Assembly: GCF_000220395.1 (NCBI RefSeq)
Contig: NW_004086284.1
Span: 1-53,185, forward strand
Reading direction: 5' to 3'
Length of the DNA: 53,185 nt
From: Ichthyophthirius multifiliis
Lineage: Eukaryota > Ciliophora > Oligohymenophorea > Hymenostomatida
In this document: one piece after another, positions 10,593-21,252 of the stretch
Layout of the letters: every line of letters starts with the position of its first letter
Numbering within the stretch: the stretch's first letter is position 1
Notes under the pieces: model-generated
Told to the model about the DNA's origin: nothing
The model's input: only the letters and a program-made list of their open reading frames with translations
Database searches by the model: none
Translations under genes and position numbers: made by a program

Positions 10593-13075
10593 TCAATTAA
10601 AAGTATCACTATTACTTTCAAATTTTATAATTTTATTATTATTTTCGTCTAGTTTTTTTTAAAAAAATAAATAATTATCTTATTTATTTTATTATATATC
10701 TAATTTTATTTATTTAATATCTTCATACATAGTTTCACTTAAAAAATATTTATTATTAAATTTTTCTTTTTAATTTTATATGTTAATTCTTAAATCAGTC
10801 AATGATCTTATTTGGTTTCTATTTTAAGAAGTAACATTTAATGAAAAAAGAATATCTTCTTCATTTTTTTGATTATTATTATTATTACTACAACTTTTCT
10901 ATTCAACATTTTAAAAACAACTATCTTATTTTATAGTATTATTATTATTAATAGTATAATTGCTTTGTTATTCATATTTTTCATAATCCTAATTTTTGCT
11001 TGTCGTATCAAATCCTATATTTAAATTTTATTCATATTTTTGATTTTATTCTTCTTATAAATTTTATTAATTTTATTAGTTTACTTATTAATTTTAAGCA
11101 TCTATTTAAAATTATATAATAAAGTTGATTTATTCTTCATTTAGTTCACTTATTTAATATTTTTTTATTTGATTCAGCATATTAAATTGTTCGAAAGTTA
11201 ATTAATCAAAGTTGATATTATTAATAATTTATTGTAAATTTAATTAATATTCAATATATTAATTTTGGGTTTTTTCTTCTTCGTCATTTTCTTAAGTAAA
11301 TTCATACATATTTGCAATTTCAATGATTTCTGTATATTTTCCAAGGTTTTTAGACATGTCGATTTTAGCTATTTTTTTGATTTTTTTTCTACATAAATAA
11401 CACTCGTTTGACTTTTTCCATATGTCAAGTGAACATTAATAACATACACCTTTTTTTAATCTTTAAAGTAAAAAATATATAATAATATTTAGATATATTA
11501 ATTAATTTTTTTTTTATTTTTTATTTTTTATTTTTATTTTATTTATTTTTTATTTATTTTTATTACCTCCATGATAACAATCTATTATTACAGAATCAGG
11601 AGGATTTTCAAAGCAAACTATACATTGCTAATTTGCTTGTTAAGACGATATATTAGACTTATTAAATTTTTAAGATTTTTATGATTAAGTTAGATCTAAT
11701 TAGCTTTTTACAGATTTTTTGTTCTTTTGTGTTAATTCATTTTTTTCTTGTAATGCTATTGGATTTACAGATTTTTTATTATTATTTTATTATGAATTTG
11801 GTTGGAATATTGGTAATTATTTTGTAGGATTTATTTAAGTTTTTTATAGATCTTCTTTAATAAAATCTTTTGTTATTTAAATTTACTAAAAATATGTAGA
11901 AGAGTGCTTAAGTAGAAACTTAGGAAAATCACTAGGTATAATGTTTGATATATGAAGTTTTTTAAATTTATTTTATTAGACTTAAAAAAATATATAAATA
12001 GATAAAAATATATGTAAATATATAAAAATTAATAAAATTAAGAAAAAATATATATAAATAAATAAATATATAAATATATAAATATATAAATATATAAAAT
12101 ATATATATATATATATATATATTATTTATTTTATATTTTTACTTTAATTTTCTTAATCATTTTGTTGATTGCTGTTTATATGTTATTAATTTTATTATTA
12201 TTCTTATTGAACATTATTTCTATTATTAATTTCGTTTTTATTTATTATATTATTTCTATTAGCTATAATAATAAAAACACTATTTTTTTTTTAATAAATT
12301 AACAAAAATATTAAAAAAACATTAAATCATTTTTGCAAAAGTAGGAATATAAAACGTTAAATGTACTTAACGAAGCACTTGTAAAAAAGAAGACTTTAAG
12401 AATATCTAAATTATCATACATTAAATAATAAATTAACCCTATAAGAAAGAAAAAATATCCCATAACAATATACATACTAACAATTAAACACCAAAATAAT
12501 CCTTTAACTTTATAAAAAAATAAAAAGTAAATAAATTATTCAATTTTTTTTTAAAAAAAAACCTTAATAAGCATCTGTTTATCCTAAAATATACCAATAA
12601 ATAGAAAAAAAAAATATTATAATCAATCCAATAATATAAAATCCTAAAGAACTTAATAATATCCAAGAAGGTAAGAATATAGAAGGCCATTACCAGTTAA
12701 CTATTTGATCAAATTATATACAAAAAAGTATTACTTGACAGACTATATACATCCTTAATAGCAACTAAGCATGTTTGTTTACACTTTCTTAATGTCTATT
12801 TTTAAAAATAATCCAAAAAATAATATGTACAAAAGGCGTGTGTGCATATATATATGTTATATTAAAAAATAAATATTTTTAGAAAACAAAAGTCAATATA
12901 AAAGAAAAGTTAATACATATGTTTTCAAATAGACTATATTTTAAAGACTATATAAAACTTGTTTATAATTAATCTATTTAATAGCAGATATTTTTTTTTA
13001 ATTATACGAAAGTCTTAAAAGTAAAATATAGAGAAAAAACAAAACAAAACAAAAATATTAGTTAATTTAAAACAT
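10593..13075 (-). CDS. TMEM185-like multi-pass membrane protein with RING finger; start uncertain
   Basis: On the minus strand the N-terminal half is membrane-spanning. It contains CIQFDQIVNWQWPSIFLPSW, which matches the W-W-x-V-x-x-P-L-W-I signature of the TMEM185 (transmembrane Fragile-X-F associated) family, then helices such as LFWCLIVSMYIVMGYFFFLI. A Gln/Asn-rich linker follows. Next comes a C3HC4 RING with CIVCFENPPD, CYHGGVCYQC and CYLCRKKI (about 11640-11370), then a long Q/N-rich tail ending SNSDTFN and TGA 10595-10593. Plants also combine a TMEM185 domain with a C-terminal RING; a membrane-bound E3 ligase is the likely role. Introns include one at about 12539-12592, a TA-rich one at about 11960-12130, and one splitting the RING (about 11460-11570). 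The 5' end is unclear: an ATG lies at 13075, but in the frame of the membrane part no in-frame stop separates it from the polyQ frame upstream. Confidence 0.75.
12055..12122. repeat. AAATATAT repeats and (AT)n in intron
   Basis: Tandem AAATATAT copies followed by an (AT)n tract inside an intron of the RING gene. Confidence 0.7.
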
Positions 13076-13327
13076 GGATAAATAGAAAAAGTATTAAAAA
13101 ATTATTAATAATAGCAAACTTTATCAAATTTTATAAAGCGATTCGAAATATTTATTTTGCTTTAGCTTTTTCCTCTTTCTCAATTTCAAATAATTCCATT
13201 AGATGTGCATCATTATTTACGTTTTATTAATTAGATTGATTATTTTGAAATACAATTATCTAAGTATTTAAATTATTTTCTTATATAATATTTTATTAGT
13301 TGTTATTTGAAACTATTATCTACTCAA

Positions 13328-13396
<69 letters not shown>

Positions 13397-13820
13397 ACTA
13401 TTAGTTTTATTAATGTTATTTTTAAATATTTTCAATTTTAAAATCTTCTTTTTTTCTTAATGTTGGAGGTGTATCTGGCTAAGGTATTTCTGATTCTAAT
13501 TCTTCAGTTTTTTTCTTTTAAGGTTTTTAAAAAGAGCAGTTATTAAACGAATAATCATTTTCGTATTTTGTATCTGTTATATTTGAATATTTGCTCTAAT
13601 TATTTTTATTTTGAAGGGTTCTTATGAAAAAGCCGTTTGTATTATTACATTTTTAATATTTTTCTTATAAAATTGATATTTAAGATTAATCTGTTCTATC
13701 TGTTTTTTAATCATCTTTCTTTTTATTTTATTTTTATTATTTTTATATATTTTTTTAAATAACTTTATTTGTATTTTTTAATGTTTTAGTATTTTTATCT
13801 TCATTATGATTTAAATTCAT
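13076..13820 (-). CDS. Polyglutamine-containing reading frame, unknown family; 3' end not resolved
   Basis: Begins at ATG 13820 (MNLNHNEDKNTK) and reads a Lys/Asn/Gln-rich N-terminal region with a short proline segment (ESEIPQPDTPP). A run of 22 consecutive TAA codons follows at 13394-13329, a pure polyglutamine tract in this code. Then come an N/Q-rich segment and a charged helix (MELFEIEKEEKAKAKQIF). No TGA occurs in this frame before it merges with the membrane region of the RING gene downstream. It is therefore either a separate gene whose end I cannot place or the N-terminal part of the RING protein. The composition of the first 680 bases is clearly coding. No family is recognised. Confidence 0.6.
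13329..13394 (-). repeat. (TAA)22 tract translated as polyglutamine
   Basis: On the minus strand this is 22 in-frame TAA codons flanked by TAT and TTT codons. The repeat lies in the coding frame defined on both sides. Confidence 0.9.
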
Positions 13821-14075
13821 TTTATATTTTATATTTTTCAAAAATAATTATATATATAATTATTGAATAATTTTTTAAATTTAAATATAAATATAATTAA
13901 AATAACTATAATAATTTAAATTTATATATTTTTTTTAATATTCCTAATAAATAATATATAGAGTATATTTTTTTATTTTATTTTTTTTCTTAATTTTCAT
14001 CATTTTAACAGCTTAAGTATTTGTGTTTCTTTATAAAAATTGCATAATTATGTTAAATTTTTATTTTCTAATTAA

Positions 14076-15101
14076 TCATTTATAAAGTTATTCATTTTTA
14101 TGATTCCATTAAGCAATTTTTTCTTAGTGTTCTTTTGTTAATTATTAATATTATTTTTGATAGTAATCTTTAGTTTTATCATCTAATATTTAAAATTCTA
14201 AAGATGCTTATTTAGTAATAAATCCTGTTAAATGTAGTTATTCTTTATTATTAATAATATATTTTTTATATTTATCTTTAAAATTTTAATAATTCTCTTT
14301 TAAAAATATATTAAAAGCACTGCTTGGTTTTTTCGGAATTTCTTAATTTTAAGACTATTGATTTTTAGGAATTTAATTTAAATTATTATCTTAATTATAT
14401 TATTATTTTTCCTGTTTTACTTAAGATTAACCAATTATTTTTTAAAAAATTTGTTTTTCATTTTATGATAGATTTTAATAGTTTTATTGACATTTTTCAG
14501 AAGAAAAAACTACTTTTATTTATTTATCTAAAGATTTGGACTTTTTTTTAAGTCTTTTTCTTTAGTTTACTTAAAGTTATTTACCTTAATCATTAAATTC
14601 AGCAATTTTTTAATAATATTCATTTTTTAATTAATGGTACTTCTCTTGGTAATAATCTTTAGTTTTTTAATCTAAAATTTCAAAATCAATAGAAGCTTGT
14701 CTAGAAATATAATTATATAGAGATATTTATGTTTTATTTGTACATTTGTTTCCATATTTCTCTTTTAGATTTTAATAATTTTCCTTTACAAATAAATGAA
14801 AAGCACTTATAGGTTTTTTTGGAAGTTAAGAAGATTTTTTTAATTTAGAATGTGCATTTTAAGCAATTTTATTTTCATATTGAAATATTTCTTATTTATA
14901 TTATCCTTGAGGTTAGTCAATTTTTTTTTTTATATTCTCTTTATGACATTTTATTAAATTTTAATAATCCTAATGGCATTATTTATAAGTAAATTATGTA
15001 CCTTAGATTTTTTTTTATTATTTCATAAAAGCTATAAATACAGTATAATTATCTAGATTAGTACTTTAATCAAAGTTCATTTATTTTTGATTTAGTTTCA
15101 T
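14076..15101 (-). CDS. HMG-box protein, cluster copy A (341 residues)
   Basis: An intronless frame from ATG 15101 to TGA 14078-14076. Two clear HMG boxes are visible. Box 1 (about residues 96-165) starts LPKKPISAFHLFVKENYQ and ends with the Tyr/Lys-rich third helix (KTKDYYQEKYHQL). Box 2 (about residues 257-335) starts IPKKPSSAFNIFLKENYQ and ends TKDYYQKQYQQL...IAQW. An N-terminal segment (residues about 20-75; TVFIAFMKQQKK, then CHQDYQNL and QYKQEIFQYE) looks like a third, more divergent box. HMG boxes bend DNA without much sequence preference. Candidates are chromatin architectural proteins or mitochondrial nucleoid factors; no targeting signal is obvious. Many residues in the boxes are Gln encoded by TAA/TAG. 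It is the most downstream of three head-to-tail paralogues. Confidence 0.92.
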
Positions 15102-15428
15102 TTTATTTTTTGTTGATGAATTTATGGTTTTTTAAATATTTTATTTTTTTGCTAATTTTTTATTTTTTTTCAATTAGCTTATTAATATTTCAATTATTTA
15201 TTTTTATATTATTTGATATAAACTCAAAATTATTTTTAATAAATTAATTTTTTTATAATAATATATAATGATTTTATTTATTTTATAAGTAATTTTGTTT
15301 GTTTATTTAAAATTTAAAACTATATTATTTTTGATTATTATTTTCTTCATTCATACATTATTACCTATATTAGGTTTTTGAATATAAAAATTAGACTAAA
15401 ATATACTTATCCACCCCTCTACCTTATA
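15102..15428. other. Intergenic spacer in the HMG cluster
   Basis: About 330 bases of AT-rich DNA, with no coding signal apart from the flanks. Confidence 0.55.
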
Positions 15429-16493
15429 TCATTTTCTTTTACCTAAAAAATAAAGTTATTCATTTTTAAGATTCCATTCTGTAATCTTTTCATAATATTC
15501 TTTTGATAAATATTAATATTATTTTTAATATTATTCTTAAGTTTTGTCATCTAATATTTAAAAATCTTTAGAAGCCTTATTAGCGATAAAATTTTATATG
15601 TTTTATTATTTTTTATTACTAATAGTAAAATCTTTAATATATTTATCTTTTAAAGCCTAATAATTTTACTTTACAAACAAATGAAAAGCACTTAAAGGTC
15701 TTTTTGGAATTTCCTAAATTTATTAAGATTATAATTATTAAGATTTAGGAATATAATATAAATTATTATCTTAATTAGATAATTATTATTTTTTTTTTTC
15801 TTAGGATTAATAATGGCTTTTTAAAAATTTCACTTTGACATTTTTTTATAGACTTTAATAGTTTTTTTGACATTATTATTCAGAATAAAATTCTGTTTTG
15901 GTTATATCTAAAGATTTTGAAACTTTTTTTAATTAATTTTTTTAGTTTAATGAAAATTAAAGTAATTTGTTTTTATTATTAAATTCAGTGATTTTTTCAT
16001 AATATTAATTTGTCAATTATTAATATTTTTTTTGGTAGTAATTTTTAGTTTTTTAATCTAAAATTTAAAAATCTTTAGAAGCTTATTTACAAATGCAATT
16101 GTATATAATTTTTTAGGCCTTATTTTTAAATTTGTTTTCATATTTCTCTTTTAAATCTTTATAATTTTCTTTTACAAATATATGAAAAGCGCTTTAAGGT
16201 TTTTTTGGAAATTATGAAGATTTTAAATATCTATTTTGTGGAAGAAGTTCATGAACTTAATTTTCGTTTTACATAATTTCTTATTTATAATATCCTTAAG
16301 ATTGTTAATAAATTATTTTTTTAAGTTATTCTTTATCTTCATTTGGCAAATTTTAGTAATCTTAATAGCATTTTTTATATGTAAAGTTTTTACCTTAAAT
16401 CATCTTTTATTATTTTATAAAAATTAATTACATGTTAAAATCATTTAGATTGTAATTATAATCAAAGTTTATTTGTTTTTCATTTAAATCCAT
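15429..16493 (-). CDS. HMG-box protein, cluster copy B (354 residues)
   Basis: An intronless frame from ATG 16493 (MDLNEKQINFDYN) to TGA 15431-15429. It has the same architecture as copy A: a divergent N-terminal box-like segment (NFTYKKCYQDYQNLPNEDKE), then box 1 (FPKKPQSAFHIFVKENYK), a basic Ser-rich linker (KKVSKSLDITKTEF), and box 2 (IPKRPLSAFHLFVKQNYQ, ending YEKITEW). The linker motif VSKSLD corresponds to KSKSLD in copy A, so the whole gene was duplicated, not just one box. DNA-binding and architectural function is inferred from the family. It ends LGKRK, a short basic tail lacking in copy A. Confidence 0.92.
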
Positions 16494-16954
16494 TTAATAT
16501 AGTTTATGATGATTGTTTTAATTAATAAAAAAAGTATTAATTTTAATAATTATTATTATACTAATATTTATTATATATATTTATTTTAGCTAAAATTATT
16601 ATTTTTCATATTTTTATACATTTTATAATAATTTTGTTATTAATTAATAAGTATTTATATACTAATACTATTTTTATTATATTGAAATAGTATATATATT
16701 GTATTATTAAAAGCTAGATCTTATTCGCCTTTTTTTAATAGTTAAAAAATTAAAAATTTAATGTATTTTTTTATTTGTAACCTTTAAAAAAAAACCCGAA
16801 GAAGAATTAAGTTTTCAATAATACAGTATATATATATATATATGTTTTCTTTGTTTATTTATAAATATTTATTTTTAATTAATTTTAATATTAAATCAAA
16901 ATATAAATTAACTGCTTTTCTTTTATCTTTAAATTTTTTGTTTATATATTAAAA
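16494..16954. other. Intergenic spacer in the HMG cluster
   Basis: AT-rich, with a short (TA)n at about 16828-16842. Nothing else is recognised. Confidence 0.55.
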
Positions 16955-17608
16955 TCAATTTTAATATTCATCTTCTTCACTATCTAATTTAGGAACTTTT
17001 AATTTAATAGTAATTTTATCTAAAGATTTTGATATTTTATTTACTTTGCCTCTTCTATCAAGTTAAAAATAAAGTTTATTTTTAGTGTTCCATTCACAAA
17101 TTTTCTCACAATATTCACTCATTTGTTATTCATATTTTTTTTGGTATTAATCTCTAATTTTTTCATCTAAAATTAAAAAATCTTTACAGGCTTATTTACT
17201 TACATAATTCTATATACATTATTAAGATTAATAACTATGGTTTATGCCATATTTTTCTTTTAAAGATTAATAATTATCCTTGAAAAATAAGTGGAACGCA
17301 CTTTAAGGTTTTTTTGGAATATTATAATTTTATTATGATTATGTATATCGAGTTTCTGGAAGACCTAATATTTTATTTTCATAATGAAATAACTCTTATT
17401 TATATTATTCTCGAGATTAATCAACTTTTTTTTAAAGTTATTCTTTTTCCTATTTAGATAAATTTTAATAATCCTATTTGCATTACTAAAAGGAAAAATT
17501 TCTACATTATATAACTTTTTATTCTTTAATATAAGTTTAGAACACATTATAATTATCTATATGAGGGTTTTCACATAAATTAAACTGTTTTTAGTTTCTT
17601 AACTTCAT
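16955..17608 (-). CDS. HMG-box protein, cluster copy C (217 residues, shorter paralogue)
   Basis: An intronless frame from ATG 17608 (MKLRNQKQFNLCEN) to TGA 16957-16955. It carries the divergent N-terminal box-like segment (NFSFQQCKQDYQNLSKQE) and one canonical HMG box (IPKKPQSAFHLFFKDNYQ, with third helix RDQYQKKYEQQ and EKICEW). It then shows the KISKSLD linker seen in copies A and B, but ends in an acidic tail (KVPKLDSEEDEYQN) instead of a second box. It is therefore either the ancestral one-box form or a copy that lost its last box. An acidic tail after an HMG box is also seen in HMGB proteins, where it modulates DNA binding. Confidence 0.9.
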
Positions 17609-18416
17609 TTTTTGTTTATTTATATATAATGAATTTATAAAATATAAGATTATATACATAAATAAAAATTATAATTGATATTATTTTTATGCTAGAGATT
17701 TTTTTTTGGCTAAACTTTTTTTTTTATTTTTAATTATAAATAATATAACTATATTTAGACTATCTTATTTTAAATATAAATAAAATAAAAATATTTTATA
17801 TATTTTTTTAAATAAATTTTCAATAAATATTTAATATATGTAATTTTTATTTATTATGAGAAAAATAAATAAAATTAATTTTATATCTTTTATTTTTCAT
17901 TATATAATAAAAATAAATTATTTTTTTTAAAAAAAATATAAAATCACTATCTAATATATTTTTTAAAAAAAGAAAGAAAAAATCAATTTATATAATTCTT
18001 TTATATTGATTGTTAGTTTTCTAGTTTTTAAACAAAGTATATGATAATTGCTTAATTTTAGTTTTTAGTTTTGTAAAATAAATCGATATAATTAATCTCA
18101 TAAATAAATAATAAAATAAAATGTTATAAATATAAGATTCTTTAAAAATAATAATGAAATAAATAGGAAAAAATAAAATTGTACATAAATAAAAATCAAT
18201 AATAATATATATAATAATAATTTTATTTTTTCTATAATTATCAGCATTATTTAAAATATTTACAATATTAAATGAAAATTATTAAAAAATATATAATTTA
18301 TTTATAATAAAATGGAATAATAAGTATCATTATTTTAATCATAATAGAATGAAATCCGAAAATATATAATTATAAAATTAAATAATATATATTTATTTTA
18401 TTTATAAAATAATTTA

Positions 18417-18466
<50 letters not shown>

Positions 18467-18500
18467 CGCATAATTAAAATTATAATTAATAGATCAATTT
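17609..18500. other. Gene-free AT-rich region
   Basis: Upstream of the HMG cluster. It contains homopolymers and a (TA)n tract at 18420-18457. No coding or RNA signal is seen. Confidence 0.55.
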
Positions 18501-18518
18501 ATGGAAAGTAGTTTATTA

Positions 18519-18970
18519 TGGGAGAAATTTAATTTAATCACTAAATGAGAATGTATAAAAAAAACATTAAATTACATGAAATCGAGCAAACAAATACTCA
18601 AATAAACTAAATAATGTTAAATAATATTGTTTTTTTTAATTAATAGAATTCCAATTTAAATAAAAAAAATTATTAGATATATTGAATAGAAAATGTGAAC
18701 AAATTTTAAAAATAAAAATAATATTCAATTATTATATATACATATTGCTTTGAATGTATTATACTATCCAAATGGAAATTTAGCATATGAAGGCGAATTT
18801 ATTTTTTTAATTTATAAAAATATTATAGTAATTATTTTTAAAATTTAAATAAATTTTTATATAAATGGAGATTCTTTATGAAAGGTAAATTTAAATAAAA
18901 TCTGAAAATAGAAAAATTAAAATTTATATTTCTAAGTGATTGTTATATACAAGACGAATTTTTCGAATGA
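18519..18970 (+). pseudogene. Broken MORN-repeat gene fragment
   Basis: A possible start MGEIQFNHQMRMYKKN at 18519 is followed by coding-like pieces. The clearest piece, at about 18752-18801, reads LYYPNGNLAYEGEF, a MORN-repeat strand pair. After an intron-like gap a second MORN-like piece reads YINGD in one frame and FFMKGKFKQ in another, ending at TGA near 18968. The pieces cannot be joined in a single frame by good GT-AG introns, so I read this as a degenerated gene or a gene with sequencing errors. MORN repeats bind phospholipids or act as cortical scaffolds. An intact MORN gene lies at 45.6-46.8 kb, but the fragment is too short to say whether it derives from it. Confidence 0.4.
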
Positions 18971-19162
18971 TAAGCTAAATGAAGAATATATTTTATATTA
19001 ATTTAATTGAGAAATATTAAAGGAAATTAAAATTTAATTTTTATATTTATAATTTAAAAAAAAGTAAATAAAAATATTTATTTTTATTATTTAATAAATT
19101 ATTTTGATTATTATTTTATTTTTTATATAATTATATGGATAATTTAGATAAATTAAAAAAAA

Positions 19163-19199
<37 letters not shown>

Positions 19200-20350
19200 C
19201 ATTTTCTTATAATAATTTATATATTTTTTTTTTTTATAATATATATTTATTTATTAATCTATTTTTTTATAATATTTTTTTTTTTTTAAATTACATAATA
19301 TTTTATATAATAATATATCTAATCAAATTAACAAATAAAAAATATAAAAACTTATAAATTTAATATAAATTATTCTATAATTTATATTTTAAATTTTTAT
19401 TTCTATTAATTTTATTTGAACCACTTAAAAATGTTATTTCTAAATAATTTACATAAAAAAAATAAAATAAAATTTATAAAAATAATAAATATATACTTTT
19501 ATTTTATTTCAAATAAAATTAAATAATTTTACAGGATAATATTATATCTTAATTCATCTAAAAAATTACTATTTCATTTATTTTTATATATATTCATTTA
19601 TAATATCTATTCTATATTTAGTTTTTTTGCTTTAAATAAAATCTTTTCAAAATTATAATATTTCTTTTATTTTTTTTAAATAATTTTTTTTCTATATTAT
19701 AATTTTTATAAATTATATATATTATTTTTTATTTTATTATATTATATTAATATATTATATTTTTCTAATAAAAAAATATTATTATTTTTCTCATTTTACT
19801 TATTTTTTTAATTTATATAATATTTTATTTTACTTAATATTTTATTTTTATAACTTTAATAAAATTTTATTTATTCTTCATTTTTTTGTTTTTTATAAAC
19901 ATCAGAAATTATTTTTAAGTACATTTATTTTTACTATTAACAATTTTAGACTTTATAGAGAAATTATTTATTAATTTTTATTATATATTTAATACAAAAA
20001 TAAGCTGTTATTTCATTTATATAATAAAACATATGGGAAAAAACTTTTTTAAAAATATTATATTATAGACAAATTTATACTTAGTTAATTTTTTTATATA
20101 TAAAGAAAAAAAAAAAGTCTATAAAAATTAAAATAATTAATAATTAATATTTTTTATAAAAAAAGAAAAAACTACTAAAAAAAGTAAAAGCAATAAAGCA
20201 ATTAAAAACTGAATAAAATAAAACAGTCAAAGAAATAATTTTTATGATAAATTTTTGATAAGATATTAAGAAATAGAATAAACAAATCAATTTAAAAAAA
20301 GATAGACTGAAATACAAATAGAATATAAAAATATTAAAATCCACATACGA
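18971..20350. other. Gene-free AT-rich region
   Basis: Simple-sequence DNA with (TA)n at about 19165-19197 and long T-rich tracts. No supported gene. Confidence 0.5.
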
Positions 20351-21069
20351 ATGAAATTATAATAAAATCAAAGTAAACAAAAACAGTTAGATTTAAATAA
20401 AATAAAGAAAAAATAAAAAATTATTTAAAAATATTTAGTTTTAGAAAAAAAAAAGTTTAAAATTAAAATAAAGCATTAATAAATGAAATTTTAATTATCA
20501 AATAAATAAAAATAATTTTTTAAGTATTTTAAAGTTTGAAATATAAATGTATTAAAAGAAATTAAATAAAATTAATAAATCAAACATAGATTTTTAGCTA
20601 AAAAAATACATTTAATAATCTAACATTAATTAGCAGCAATAAGCTATTTAAATTTTCTAAAAAAAAAAAAAAAAATATAATATAATATAATAATAAAAAT
20701 ATTATATAACAATAATATATAGTTTATTTTTTATTATTTTTAGTTTTTTAAAATAAAATCTATATAAATTTAAATTAGGGTTTTTAGCAAATAATCATAT
20801 TTAATATAGTGTTCAGTATAAAAAATAAATTATAAAAAATAAAATATATTTAAGCAATATTTAAATAGTGTTAAATAACAATAGCAAAATGTTTATTTGT
20901 TAATTATTTTAAAAAGGTTTTTAATTTTTTTTATAGTTTATTTTTATAATGCGATTTCTACAATTATTAAATTATTTAATTTTTATTTATATATATTTTA
21001 GATTAGCGATCAAATTATACATTATAAGAATATATTTTTTTCACAAGAAAATCAAATTTTTAATTGAAA
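20351..21069 (+). CDS. Doubtful coiled-coil gene, unknown family
   Basis: From ATG 20351 a Lys/Gln-rich frame free of TGA reads MKLQQNQSKQKQLDLNKIKK and continues to about 20680 (LAAISYLNFL). Later coding-like pieces are VFSKQSYLIQCSVQKINYKK (about 20790-20890) and a last piece after an acceptor-like TTTTAG, ISDQIIHYKNIFFSQENQ, ending at TGA near 21067. The residue pattern is charged and helical and unlike translated junk. However, TGA is rare in such AT-rich DNA, so long open frames arise by chance, and the joins are not certain. Low confidence. Confidence 0.35.
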
Positions 21070-21193
21070 ACAAATTTTATTAAAGTCAAATTTTATTAGC
21101 AATTAAATATTTATTAGGATATTAAAATAATATAAAATAATTATTTGACCATTTTTAAAAAAAAATTCAAAGTAAAAATATTATATTCTTGTC

Positions 21194-21252
<59 letters not shown>

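Noticed and set aside
20144-20344. Hydrophobic minus-strand frame of 66 residues
   Set aside because: Its Phe/Ile/Tyr richness is what poly-T-rich DNA gives by chance. The opposite strand reads a Lys/Gln-rich stretch that looks more protein-like.
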